A stretch of 64,000 nt of DNA from Acidobacteriota bacterium (GTDB lineage: Bacteria > Acidobacteriota > Terriglobia > Terriglobales > Acidobacteriaceae). Made by a program: the position numbers and the translations under genes. The notes beneath the pieces are model-generated. The model did not search any database. It was not told the DNA's origin and saw only the letters and a program-made list of their open reading frames with translations. This document shows positions 8,252 to 16,637 of this stretch, piece by piece (position 1 is the first letter of the stretch; each line of letters starts with the position of its first letter). The stretch covers positions 124,001 through 188,000 of the forward strand of contig JAJYUB010000001.1 in assembly GCA_021792795.1 (NCBI GenBank). Direction: 5' to 3'.

Positions 8252-9421
8252 TTACGCTCTCCGGCCGTTCGCGAGCAACTCGCGGGCTGTGACCCGTGCC
8301 CGCGCATCTGCGTCCAGCACCTCGGCAACGGTTGCGGGATGCCGACGCGGGGTCTGCTGCAGCACCTGTTCAATTGTACGCGGTATGGCGAGAAAAGGTA
8401 TGCGTTTCGCCAGGAATGCCTCGACTGCGATTTCATCGGAAGCATTCAGGGCGATGCAATGCTCGCCGCCCAGTTCCGCCGCCTCGTAGGCAAGGCGCAG
8501 GCAAGGGAAGCGGTCGAAGTCGGGAGGAGAAAAATCCAGCTCCGCCAGGCTGCGCATGTTGAAGGTCAGGTCGGACGGGACACGCTCCGGATAGGTCAAC
8601 GCATAGAGGATCGGCAGACGCATGTCCGTGACGGAAAGCTGCGCCAGAATGCTGCCGTCGACAAACTCCACCAAGGAATGGATCGTCGATTGAGGATGGA
8701 CCGTCACACGCACGGCGCTGGGCGGCAGGTCGAACAATCGGCAGGCTTCGATGATCTCCAGGCCCTTGTTCAGCATGGTGGCGGAATCGATGGTGATGCG
8801 CTGGCCCATGACCCAGGTGGGATGGCGCAAGGCCTGCTCCACGGTGATGCCGGCGAATTGCTGCAGCGGCATGTCGCGAAACGGGCCGCCCGAGGCGGTC
8901 AGCCAGATGGAGCGCACTTCCTGCGGCAGGCCGCCGCGCATGCATTGATGGATGGCGTTGTGTTCGCTGTCGATGGGCAGCAGCATCACCTTTTTGCGCC
9001 GCGCCTCTTCGATCAGGATTTCGCCCGCCGCCACCAGGCATTCCTTGTTCGCGATTCCGATGGTTTTGCCGGCTTGAATGGCGGCGTAGGTGGCTTCCAG
9101 ACCGGCGACACCGACGATGGCGCTGACGACAAAGTCGACCTCCGGCAAGGTGGCGGCATGGACCGTGCCGGCCGGTCCGTAGACAACTTCCATGCCGGAA
9201 ATGCCTGCGGTTCGCAGTCGCTGACGCAATGTTTCCGCCAGCGATTCGTCGGCGAGCGAGACCACCCTGGGTCGCCAGCGCCGGCACTGCTCAAAAACGG
9301 TGTCGAGATTGCGGCCCGCGGCCAGGCTGGCCACGGCGAACCGCTCCGGATAGCTTTCGACGATGCGCAGCGTGCTCTGGCCAATGGAGCCGGTGGAACC
9401 GAGAATTGCAAGATGTCTCAA
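8252..9421 (-). CDS. dxr: 1-deoxy-D-xylulose 5-phosphate reductoisomerase
   Basis: Second enzyme of the MEP isoprenoid pathway: NADPH-dependent rearrangement and reduction of DXP to 2-C-methyl-D-erythritol 4-phosphate. The N-terminus has the nucleotide-binding motif GSTGSIG (8-14). The substrate and metal-binding part includes NKECLVAAGE, LPIDSEHNAI and SGGPFRD, followed by NPTW-equivalent HPTWVMGQRITIDSATMLNKGLE. Full length (389). The start codon is TTG, preceded by AGGA. In this cluster it supplies precursors for the UppS product, the lipid carrier of cell-wall synthesis. A repeat element separates it from cdsA upstream. Confidence 0.96.
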   Translation of the reverse strand: MRHLAILGSTGSIGQSTLRIVESYPERFAVASLAAGRNLDTVFEQCRRWRPRVVSLADESLAETLRQRLRTAGISGMEVVYGPAGTVHAATLPEVDFVVSAIVGVAGLEATYAAIQAGKTIGIANKECLVAAGEILIEEARRKKVMLLPIDSEHNAIHQCMRGGLPQEVRSIWLTASGGPFRDMPLQQFAGITVEQALRHPTWVMGQRITIDSATMLNKGLEIIEACRLFDLPPSAVRVTVHPQSTIHSLVEFVDGSILAQLSVTDMRLPILYALTYPERVPSDLTFNMRSLAELDFSPPDFDRFPCLRLAYEAAELGGEHCIALNASDEIAVEAFLAKRIPFLAIPRTIEQVLQQTPRRHPATVAEVLDADARARVTARELLANGRRA

Positions 9422-9442
9422 AAAATGTCCTGACGTTTCGGC

Positions 9443-9550
9443 ATGTCATTGTAAGCGCAGCGAAGATCCCAGAGGGAGATGGCCCCACTCAGCATGTGAA
9501 TATACTCTGGATTCTTCACTCCGCTACGCTCCGTTCAGAATGACTCTCTT
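9443..9550. repeat. MITE-like interspersed repeat, copy 2 (core only)
   Basis: Degenerate copy of the repeat at 1854-2022. AAGCGCAGCGAAGAT on the left is followed, after about 60 nt, by CTGGATTCTTCACTCCG and TTCAGAATGAC on the right. It lies inside the cdsA-dxr intergenic gap, so it is probably transcribed as part of the operon mRNA and could act as a processing or attenuation hairpin. The outer CGGATTTACAG end is not present. Confidence 0.6.
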
Positions 9551-9583
9551 GTACTGTGGCTGCTCGAAGGCGCCACCACCGGC

Positions 9584-10408
9584 TCAATAGGCCTGCCGCA
9601 ACAGCAGCGCATACCACAAGACTGGCAGGGCCAGCAGCAGGGCGTCAATGCGATCGAGCACGCCGCCATGCCCCGGCAGCAAAGTGCCGGAATCCTTCAC
9701 GCCCGCGCCACGTTTCAGGGCCGACTCCAGCAGGTCGCCGATCTGCGCCGCCACATTCAACAAGACTGCCATCCCGATCCAATACCACCATGGTTGAGCA
9801 TAGAACAATAGGTCGATGCCGTGGCGATAGAGACGGGTCCCGGCCAGGACAATTCCCAGACCGGCCGCGACGCTGCCGACCACCGACCCGGCCGCGCCCT
9901 CCCAGGTTTTTTTCGGGCTGAGTTGCGGCGCCATCGGATGACGACCCATCGATCGCCCGACATAGAGAGCGACAATGTCGCCGGCCCACACCACCACCAG
10001 CAGGAACAACAACAGGGAGGCGCCATTTTCCTGCACCGTCAACATGGGAGCCAACACCAATGGGAACGCAACATAGATCAGGCCAAAGAAGCCGGCAGCC
10101 GCATCGGGCAATATCCGTTCCACCGGCGAGCGGAGGGAGCAAACTCCTAACAGCGCCAGCGCAGAGGTTCCCATGGCCGCGAGCAGAAGCGCGGGCTGCC
10201 AATAGGCCACGGCAAACAACAGGGCGCAGCAGACCAGCGCCAGCCAGCGTGGGACCCGCGCGCCGGAGGCGTCCGCCAATACCAGATACTCGTGCAGCGC
10301 CAGCTCCGCAATGATCCATGCTGCCAGCATCTGCAGCCACAACGGACCCCACAGAATCAACGCCAATACCAGCGGAATTAAAATGACCGCCGTCAGAATA
10401 CGTTTCAT
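9584..10408 (-). CDS. cdsA: Phosphatidate cytidylyltransferase
   Basis: Integral membrane enzyme that makes CDP-diacylglycerol from phosphatidic acid and CTP, the branch point of phospholipid synthesis. About eight hydrophobic helices are seen. The C-terminal half contains the family landmarks: GRSMGRHPMAPQLSPKKTWEG and the signature GHGGVLDRIDALLLALPVL close to the end. Length of 274 is normal. It normally sits directly after uppS; here an extra 396-aa gene lies between the two. Confidence 0.93.
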   Translation of the reverse strand: MKRILTAVILIPLVLALILWGPLWLQMLAAWIIAELALHEYLVLADASGARVPRWLALVCCALLFAVAYWQPALLLAAMGTSALALLGVCSLRSPVERILPDAAAGFFGLIYVAFPLVLAPMLTVQENGASLLLFLLVVVWAGDIVALYVGRSMGRHPMAPQLSPKKTWEGAAGSVVGSVAAGLGIVLAGTRLYRHGIDLLFYAQPWWYWIGMAVLLNVAAQIGDLLESALKRGAGVKDSGTLLPGHGGVLDRIDALLLALPVLWYALLLRQAY

Positions 10409-10609
10409 TCGATAGCACTTCTCCTATTGGCGCTGGTTCGCGCATACCGGCACATTTACCGTTAGGCCGCCACGGCGACCTGGGAATGAACTTTTACTCT
10501 ATAGCATCTGAAGAAGTGTCTAACGTCTTTTCGTTCGAATTTGGTCTGTAGCCGCTCGCGGGAGGGCTGTGCTCCAGGATTGGCCTGTTCATCATTATCC
10601 AATCTGGCC

Positions 10610-11906
10610 TGGGTATTTACTTGATGCAGCCGGACACAACTAGTTGCAACGGTCACCTAACAAGATAGGGCTTGTTGATAACATCAGCCATCTCCGGGCC
10701 TTTGTTGTATGGCTTGATAAACCGCAGCACGTGGTCTTTCATGCCGACCCCGCAAGCTTGGTTCTTCCAGTGGCCGCGAACTGTGAATCGAAATGAGAGC
10801 TTTCGCTTCTCTCCAAGAAGCGGTGAGAGCATTTCTCCCTTATCCGGGCCTGAGATGCTCTTGCCTACAACAATGTAGGGCAGCCTGGATGCGTGGCGTG
10901 CCGCTTGTTTCATCTCGCGTCTCTTTACCGATGAGCTAATCGCAGCGAGACGCTCCTGCAATCCTTCCAGTTCTGATGGTCTTTGCTCCACGTCCGCGTC
11001 TGCCGACGAAAGATAAAGAACGGCATTGAGGACGATCCGGAAGAAAAGTAGACCATCGCCGTAAAATATGTCATCGCTGACGGAATTCCATCCGTTCTCG
11101 TAATCCCAGCGGGTTCTCTGTTTATAGAGATTCTTGTCCACGTTTACCCAATCAGTTGTAAGCGCTTCGTTTAGGGTCAAATTGTCTGCAAGGCAGAGCG
11201 ACCTCTTGACAGTCATGTGAACTTCCTCCTGATTAGCGTGGAAGGCGACGATTTCAAGGTGTCGAAACGGCTGTTCCGCATTTGGTTCACACAAAATGAG
11301 AAAGACCGAGACCGGAGATTTGTAGTCAACGAACGCCCGCTGTTTCACGGCGGGGATAGTGGCAAAGTGGATATGGTAGAGGGCGTCGATCGCGTCGCGA
11401 CTTGTCAAGACGAACATGCACGCAGGAAAGGGAAGCTGAAGCAGGGGAGCTACGACATTCATCTCGGTACATGCCAATTGTTGCACTAGATCGTCCTGCA
11501 AGTAGAACGTCTTCGCCCCAAACAATTCAAAGTTGAGCACTGGATAGTATTCGCACGCCATTGCGCGCTCCTGCCATTCCAAGACATTTCGCGTCTCTGA
11601 ATCCTGTTCTGCTGACCTAAGTACCTGGGCAATGCTGACGTGTTGTTCTCTAGCTACGAACTCGATCAAACGCCGGCATTCGGCGTCCCAAATTTGACTA
11701 AAACGCGAGGGGTATGAGTCCAGGTCAGGCACGGGACTGGAACACCCTCCTTGGCGAAGAGAATCGACATCCTGAGCAATGGCCTCGTACATCGAAGAGA
11801 CTTGTTTTTTGCGAATATCGTAGAAGGTGGAGGGTAGCAACATTTCCGGCTCCGTAAATGGCGGTTGACGAGCGTTGTGTGCCCGGTCTCGTGAAATAAA
11901 TACCCA
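10610..11906. mobile_element. Possible 1.3-kb insertion bounded by 15-bp inverted repeats
   Basis: TGGGTATTTACTTGA at 10610-10624 and the inverted TGAAATAAATACCCA at 11892-11906 match at 13 of 15 positions and bracket the orphan gene at 10653-11843. The bracketed segment is visibly less GC-rich than its neighbours and separates uppS from cdsA, genes that are usually adjacent. No transposase, integrase or clear target-site duplication was seen, so this may be a decayed or nonautonomous element, or the repeats may be coincidental. Confidence 0.35.
10653..11843 (-). CDS. Orphan 396-aa protein, unknown, inserted between uppS and cdsA
   Basis: I do not recognise this protein with confidence. It is soluble, with no signal peptide or membrane helix, and has an unusual amino-acid makeup for the region (many Tyr, Phe, Asn, Lys). 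The C-terminus has a compact motif block, RFTVRGHWKNQACGVGM, followed by an aromatic/basic stretch ending near FIKPYNKGPEM. A GHW...G...I.P...G arrangement is reminiscent of the C-termini of AcrVA2-like and related mobile-element proteins, but this is from memory and weak. The codon and base use differ from uppS and cdsA. It reads in the same direction as the surrounding operon. Role unknown; an acquired accessory or defence/anti-defence gene is one possibility. Confidence 0.6.
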   Translation of the reverse strand: MLLPSTFYDIRKKQVSSMYEAIAQDVDSLRQGGCSSPVPDLDSYPSRFSQIWDAECRRLIEFVAREQHVSIAQVLRSAEQDSETRNVLEWQERAMACEYYPVLNFELFGAKTFYLQDDLVQQLACTEMNVVAPLLQLPFPACMFVLTSRDAIDALYHIHFATIPAVKQRAFVDYKSPVSVFLILCEPNAEQPFRHLEIVAFHANQEEVHMTVKRSLCLADNLTLNEALTTDWVNVDKNLYKQRTRWDYENGWNSVSDDIFYGDGLLFFRIVLNAVLYLSSADADVEQRPSELEGLQERLAAISSSVKRREMKQAARHASRLPYIVVGKSISGPDKGEMLSPLLGEKRKLSFRFTVRGHWKNQACGVGMKDHVLRFIKPYNKGPEMADVINKPYLVR

Positions 11907-11959
11907 ATTTATCTAATGGTATCGAATGAATGCGAAAACGCCGCGGAAACGAACTGGAA

Positions 11960-12024
11960 ACGCAGGTTCCTCCACTTCGGTCGCGTCACCTAGGCGACCG
12001 ACCTCCGGTCGGAATGACAAATTT
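11960..12024. repeat. Partial interspersed repeat (right-half type)
   Basis: Contains CCACTTCGGTCGCGTCAC and CCTCCGGTCGGAATGACA, matching the right half of the family at 1854-2022. A GGCGACCGACC / GGTCGG palindrome is included. It sits just upstream of the orphan gene and downstream of uppS. No coding capacity. Confidence 0.45.
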
Positions 12025-12050
12025 ATGTTGTGAATTTCCGATTCGCCGCA

Positions 12051-12851
<801 letters not shown>

Positions 12852-12980
12852 CTCGTCGGCGGACAATTCATGGAGACGGCTGGGTGGGGTCACGGTGGAC
12901 AAGGGAAAATACCTCAACTTGCTTCGACCGTAGCATAGTGCCAAGAGGGGTCGCAAATAGGATGCCGGCAAGCCTGCTGG

Positions 12981-13013
12981 CAGCCACGATTTCAGCGCAA
13001 ATTGTCGTGGCTG
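12981..13013. terminator. Hairpin between XRE regulator and uppS
   Basis: Perfect 9-bp inverted repeat CAGCCACGA / TCGTGGCTG around a 15-nt loop, about 50 nt beyond the stop of the XRE regulator gene on the minus strand. No clear U-tract; it may be a weak terminator or a folded leader of uppS. Confidence 0.35.
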
Positions 13014-13059
13014 TCCCGGTTTGACAGCGTCTTGCTAGGCCTGCGTGGGGGAGCAAGTC

Positions 13060-13635
13060 CTAAGCCGTGCGGCGGCCGCCGTTTGCCATCTCTCGAATGT
13101 GACCGAGCACCATGGCGCGATGCAGGTTGTCGAGCCCCGAGGCCCATTGTGCGATTTCCGACAGGAAAGGATCTTCCATCATGACCGCAATGTCGCGCTC
13201 CCGCTCATACCGCGCATCATGCACCATTTCAGACATGGGAACTTCCAAGGCGTTTGCCAGCCGCTGCAGCGACGACAGGGTCGGCATCGCGCGACCATTC
13301 TCAATTTTCGAGATGTAGGTGCGAGGTACCTCCAACCGGGCCGCAAGTTGCCGTTGACTTAAGTGCCGGACGTTGCGAATTTCTCGCAAACGCACGGCGA
13401 CTCTGGACTGCCGGTTTCCCGGCGCGTGCGTGCCCACTACCTCAACAGGCGAGGACACCGTAGGTTCCGGTTCTGCTACTTCCAGGGGTTTGTGGCAGCG
13501 TCGACACAGCATATTGCTGGTGCTGAATTGCACCAAGCTGCAGCGGTCGCAACGTAGAACCTCCCTTGAAGCAACGGGAGCCATCATAGTTGCCATAGAT
13601 TCATTTACGGAGGCCAGAGCTGACATCCGTCGCAT
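13060..13635 (-). CDS. XRE-family regulator with N-terminal zinc ribbon
   Basis: Predicted DNA-binding regulator. Residues about 29-50 form a zinc ribbon (CDRC ... CRRC). A proline-rich linker follows, and then a Cro/CI-type helix-turn-helix from about residue 80: RLREIRNVRHLSQRQLAARL, with recognition region VPRTYISKIENGRAMPTLSSLQRLA. The C-terminus is a short alpha-helical tail. The zinc ribbon plus XRE combination suggests a regulator that also senses or is stabilised by metal. The start is uncertain: ATGs at 13635, 13626 and 13596 are possible and none has a strong ribosome binding site. It is divergent from the HD-domain gene across a 140-nt gap holding an inverted repeat. Confidence 0.8.
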   Translation of the reverse strand: MRRMSALASVNESMATMMAPVASREVLRCDRCSLVQFSTSNMLCRRCHKPLEVAEPEPTVSSPVEVVGTHAPGNRQSRVAVRLREIRNVRHLSQRQLAARLEVPRTYISKIENGRAMPTLSSLQRLANALEVPMSEMVHDARYERERDIAVMMEDPFLSEIAQWASGLDNLHRAMVLGHIREMANGGRRTA

Positions 13636-13658
13636 GGGTGGTACATGCGTCTTTTGAT

Positions 13659-13682
13659 AAGTTGCTGGTTCCTCAGCAACTT
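13659..13682. promoter_or_regulatory. Inverted repeat upstream of XRE regulator, possible operator
   Basis: AAGTTGCTG and CAGCAACTT form a perfect 9-bp inverted repeat with a 6-nt spacer, 24 nt before the XRE start. A consensus TTGACA lies on the minus strand at 13687-13682, overlapping one arm. A placement this close to a promoter element fits an autoregulatory operator; a transcript hairpin is the alternative. Confidence 0.4.
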
Positions 13683-13776
13683 GTCAAGAGAAAAATGAAG
13701 AAAAGCCTTCAACAGCCGAAAATAACCGGCAAGTCCCCCCAATTTTCATGGATCATAACAGGAGGAGATAGGCTGC

Positions 13777-14496
13777 ATGGCGGACATAACCTCGAATCCT
13801 TCGCTTAACGATCATTTGTCCAAGTCGCGCCTGAACGTACCCTCGGAAACCGGTGCAGGCAAGGACCGCGCGGCCGCTTGGAGACTGCTGAATCAATACA
13901 CGCAGTCCGTCAGTTTGTTGAAGCACGCGCTCAGCGTGGAAGCGTGTGCGCGCGCCTATGGCGAGCAACGCGCCGCTGAGCTTGGCCTGGCGCCGGATGA
14001 GGCCCGCAGCCTGGTCGAGACGTATGCCATCACTGGCCTGTTGCACGACTTCGACTATGAGAAGCATCCCTCGCCGGAGGAACACCCGTGGGTTGGCAAT
14101 CGCATCCTGACCGAGCAGTGCTGGCCGGAAGAGGTACGCCACGCGATCCTGGCGCATGCGGAATACACTCACACGCCGCGCGTTTCACATCTGGACAAGG
14201 TCCTGTTTGCATGCGATGAGCTGGCAGGGTTTTTGACCGCCAACGCCTTAGTGAAGCCGACCAAGTCGATCCACGACGTCAATGCTCCTTCCGTGCTGAA
14301 AAAGATGAAAGACAAGGCCTTCGCCAGGGGAGTGAATCGGGAGGATATCGTGGGTGGCGCGGCCGAGTTGGGCGTCGATCTGCCCGATCACGTGGCTTTC
14401 TGCCTGGCAGCCATGCAGCGGAATGCCGAGGCGCTGGGGCTGGCGGGCACGGCTGCTCCCCTCGCAGCGGGCACTGAGCCTGGGAATCGCCGATAG
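13777..14496 (+). CDS. HD-domain protein (HDIG-type phosphohydrolase)
   Basis: Predicted metal-dependent phosphohydrolase of the HD superfamily. The metal-binding HD pair is in YAITGLLHDFDYEKHP (about residues 86-101); an upstream histidine in LLKHALSVEACARAY and the later HAILAHAEYTHTP complete the usual H...HD...H/D pattern. The protein has a 25-residue polar N-terminal extension and a low-complexity Ala/Gly-rich tail. A very strong Shine-Dalgarno (AGGAGGAGA) precedes the ATG. Related small HD proteins act on nucleotides, but the substrate here is unknown. Confidence 0.82.
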   Translation: MADITSNPSLNDHLSKSRLNVPSETGAGKDRAAAWRLLNQYTQSVSLLKHALSVEACARAYGEQRAAELGLAPDEARSLVETYAITGLLHDFDYEKHPSPEEHPWVGNRILTEQCWPEEVRHAILAHAEYTHTPRVSHLDKVLFACDELAGFLTANALVKPTKSIHDVNAPSVLKKMKDKAFARGVNREDIVGGAAELGVDLPDHVAFCLAAMQRNAEALGLAGTAAPLAAGTEPGNRR

Positions 14497-14612
14497 TCCA
14501 TCGTGCTGCGGCGCAATTTCCAGGGGAATGAAATTTTTTTGTCGTTTTTCGATTTCGCACTCTCTAAGGTCGCGCGCTTGCAGTCGATAAGAGCAGGAGG
14601 AGGGTTTCCTTC

Positions 14613-14810
14613 ATGCTCGCTCCAATTTCGATGTCATCCGCCCAAGTCCGACAGACGCAGTCGGCCCAGGCGCAAGCCCAGGCCGTTGCCGTACTGTCCA
14701 GTTCCGCAGCTCAACCCGCGAGCGCGAGCCTCAAGCCGGACACGGTCAGCCTAAGTTCGCAGGGGCAGACGGCGTCCGTTGGCCACGACGGCGACAGCGA
14801 CGGCCACTAG
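14613..14810 (+). CDS. Small Ser/Ala/Gln-rich protein, unknown
   Basis: A 65-residue ORF with an excellent ribosome binding site (GGAGGAGGG about 9 nt upstream), which is the main reason to accept it. The protein begins MLAPISMSSAQVRQTQ, is rich in Ala, Ser and Gln, contains SLKPDTVSLSSQGQ, and ends in an acidic Asp/His tail (HDGDSDGH). The tail could bind metal. No domain is recognised. It lies between the HD-domain gene and the aquaporin gene. Confidence 0.5.
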   Translation: MLAPISMSSAQVRQTQSAQAQAQAVAVLSSSAAQPASASLKPDTVSLSSQGQTASVGHDGDSDGH

Positions 14811-14861
14811 GGAACTGCGATTGGCGCATTTTTTCATGGGCCCTCCCTGTCACTCCGGTGT

Positions 14862-14867
14862 ATACTC
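14862..14867 (+). promoter_or_regulatory. Possible -10 element for aquaporin gene
   Basis: TATACT, 40 nt before the aquaporin ATG and followed by a good ribosome binding site (CGGAGGA). No convincing -35 hexamer is visible at the right distance, so this is tentative. Confidence 0.3.
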
Positions 14868-14906
14868 AGTCGATTGCCTGCTTGACTTCCTTCCGGAGGA
14901 TACTTC

Positions 14907-15662
14907 ATGAAGAAATATTTCGCGGAGTTGGTGGGGACGTTCGTTCTGGTGTTTGGCGGCGTGGGAAGCGCGGTGCTGGCCGGAAAGCATATCGGCTTTG
15001 TCGGCGTTGCCTTTGCGTTTGGATTGTCGTTGCTGGCGATGGTCTACACCATTGGGCCGATTTCAGGCTGTCACATCAACCCTGCCGTCACGTTTGGCGT
15101 CCTGCTGTCCAGGAAGATCGGCGGTAAGGATGCCGCCATGTATGTCCTGGCGCAAATTCTTGGCGCAATCGTTGCCGCGTGGCTGGTGCTTACGATCGCC
15201 CGCGGAGTTCCGGGCGGCTACGTCGCCTCGGTCAGCGGGCTTGGCTCCAACGGCTTCGGGATGCATTCTCCCGACCTCTACAGCATGCATGCGGCTTTCC
15301 ATACGGAAATCATCCTGACGGCGTTTCTGGTGCTGACGGTGCTGGGCGCGACCGACATCAAGGCCCCGGTGGGCTTTGCCGGCCTGGCGATCGGCCTGGT
15401 CCTCACGTTGATTCACCTGGTCGGCATTCCCATCGACAACACCTCGGTCAACCCGGCGCGCAGCATCGGGCCCGCCATTTTCGTTGGAGGGTGGGCGATC
15501 CAGCAACTTTGGCTGTTCATCGTCGCGCCGTTGATTGGGGCCGCGATCGCCGCGGGGATTTATGCTGCGATTCGCACTCCTGAAGAACGCGTCATCACGA
15601 CTCGCACGGCGGAGCGTTCGCTGGGAAGCCAACAGCAGGAACGCGGCAAGCATACGACGTGA
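14907..15662 (+). CDS. Aquaporin (MIP family), AqpZ-like
   Basis: Inner-membrane water or small-solute channel of the major intrinsic protein family. Both half-helix signatures are intact: HINPAVTFGVLL in the first half and SVNPARSIGPAIF in the second. Six hydrophobic segments are visible. The protein begins KKYFAELVGTFVLVFGGVGSAVL, typical of AqpZ, and has a 30-residue polar C-terminal tail. The SVNPARS context and overall similarity favour a water channel rather than a glycerol facilitator. It appears to be transcribed alone. Confidence 0.93.
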   Translation: MKKYFAELVGTFVLVFGGVGSAVLAGKHIGFVGVAFAFGLSLLAMVYTIGPISGCHINPAVTFGVLLSRKIGGKDAAMYVLAQILGAIVAAWLVLTIARGVPGGYVASVSGLGSNGFGMHSPDLYSMHAAFHTEIILTAFLVLTVLGATDIKAPVGFAGLAIGLVLTLIHLVGIPIDNTSVNPARSIGPAIFVGGWAIQQLWLFIVAPLIGAAIAAGIYAAIRTPEERVITTRTAERSLGSQQQERGKHTT

Positions 15663-15794
15663 GATTTGGAGTGGTTGCCGCCGGATATTACGACATCGGC
15701 TCCGGCGTCGTCACGTTGCTAGACTAGAAAATACTCTGCGACTGCTGCACAATCTCATAGGCTCGGGATGCACCGATAAGCGAATATTTCTGTA

Positions 15795-15823
15795 TTGACA
15801 AACGGACAGCGATGTCATAGTAA
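15795..15823 (+). promoter_or_regulatory. Possible sigma70-type promoter
   Basis: TTGACA at 15795-15800 is a perfect -35 hexamer. With 17-nt spacing the -10 would be TAGTAA (15818-15823), a poor match. It lies about 50 nt before the zinc-ribbon membrane protein gene. Confidence 0.3.
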
Positions 15824-15871
15824 TCTTCACAAAACAAATTTCGCTTGAATCCTGTCTAGAAAGATTGAATT

Positions 15872-16246
15872 TTGAAAACCTACCTGCATCTCCCACCGTG
15901 TGTGATTGCGTGTATCCTGCTCGATCTATGCGGACAGGCTGCTCTAGCTCAAACCAATAACGGTGATGCCGCGGCTGGGTGTCTTGGACTCAGCACTTGT
16001 CTGGCGATCCCAATCATATTGTTCATTCTCAACATCGCTCTTCTGATTTGGGTCGCGCGCGATGCAAAGGCACGCGGGATGGACAGTGCCGTCCTTTGGA
16101 TGATTTTAGTCATGTTTACAAGTGTTATCGGGTTAGTTATCTATATTTTTTCACGGCCCCAGGGAAATACAATTCAGTGCTCAAACTGTGGCAACAAGCG
16201 ACTGCAAGCAAGCATAAAATGCCCGCACTGTGGCGTTGGCGGCTGA
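15872..16246 (+). CDS. Exported/membrane protein with C-terminal zinc ribbon
   Basis: A 124-residue protein. The N-terminal hydrophobic segment ends in AALAQT and looks like a signal peptide. Two further helices follow (about 41-60 and 72-92), then a cytoplasmic C-terminal zinc ribbon with paired cysteines CSNCGNKR ... CPHCG. The arrangement of two phospholipase D-N-like helices plus a zinc ribbon is common in small bacterial membrane proteins of unknown role. The start codon appears to be TTG. Its 3' end overlaps the YidD-like gene by 28 nt in another frame. Confidence 0.6.
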   Translation: MKTYLHLPPCVIACILLDLCGQAALAQTNNGDAAAGCLGLSTCLAIPIILFILNIALLIWVARDAKARGMDSAVLWMILVMFTSVIGLVIYIFSRPQGNTIQCSNCGNKRLQASIKCPHCGVGG

Positions 16247-16551
16247 ACCGTCCGGAAGTATACTTACTGCTAGTGGCTATAGTGTTTGCTTCTATGGTGG
16301 CGGATGCAATACGTCCCCCGCGTAGGCAGTTGACCGCGCAGGTGTATATAGGGGTTGTCCACGATTACCAGCGATACCTCCATCCATTCACCCATCATTT
16401 CGTCCGCTGCCGATACCGTCCAACGTGCTCAAGATACTCTATCGAGGCAGTGGAGAAATATGGACTATTTCGAGGAGTTCTACTCTCAGGGAGGCGCATA
16501 TTATCCTGCCGTAGTAACGTTCCCGCCGGAACCTACGACCCGGTACCCTGA
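16219..16551 (+). CDS. YidD-like membrane protein insertion efficiency factor
   Basis: A 110-residue protein with the YidD (haemolytic domain) signature: CRYRPTCSRYSIEAVEKYGLFRG and a C-terminal RRILSC ... GTYDPVP, which matches the conserved end of the family. An N-terminal hydrophobic helix (about 16-30) would anchor it at the membrane, where YidD assists YidC-dependent insertion. It starts inside the end of the preceding gene, in another frame. The usual neighbours rnpA and yidC are absent, so this may be a second, displaced copy. The usual third cysteine context reads SCRSN rather than RC.P, a mild divergence. Confidence 0.72.
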   Translation: MPALWRWRLNRPEVYLLLVAIVFASMVADAIRPPRRQLTAQVYIGVVHDYQRYLHPFTHHFVRCRYRPTCSRYSIEAVEKYGLFRGVLLSGRRILSCRSNVPAGTYDPVP

Positions 16552-16637
16552 TCACAAATCAAACGCTTGATCGAGTAGGTTTGCGCCCGCTTATCCGGAT
16601 CGCAGGCCGAAAAATTCTTGGCCGATGACTGAGAGTG

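Noticed and set aside
10462-10656. 64-aa ORF overlapping the orphan gene stop (GTGA overlap)
   Set aside because: The 4-nt overlap is suggestive, but the sequence is very Arg/Gln-rich, has no recognisable domain and spans the supposed left end of the inserted element.
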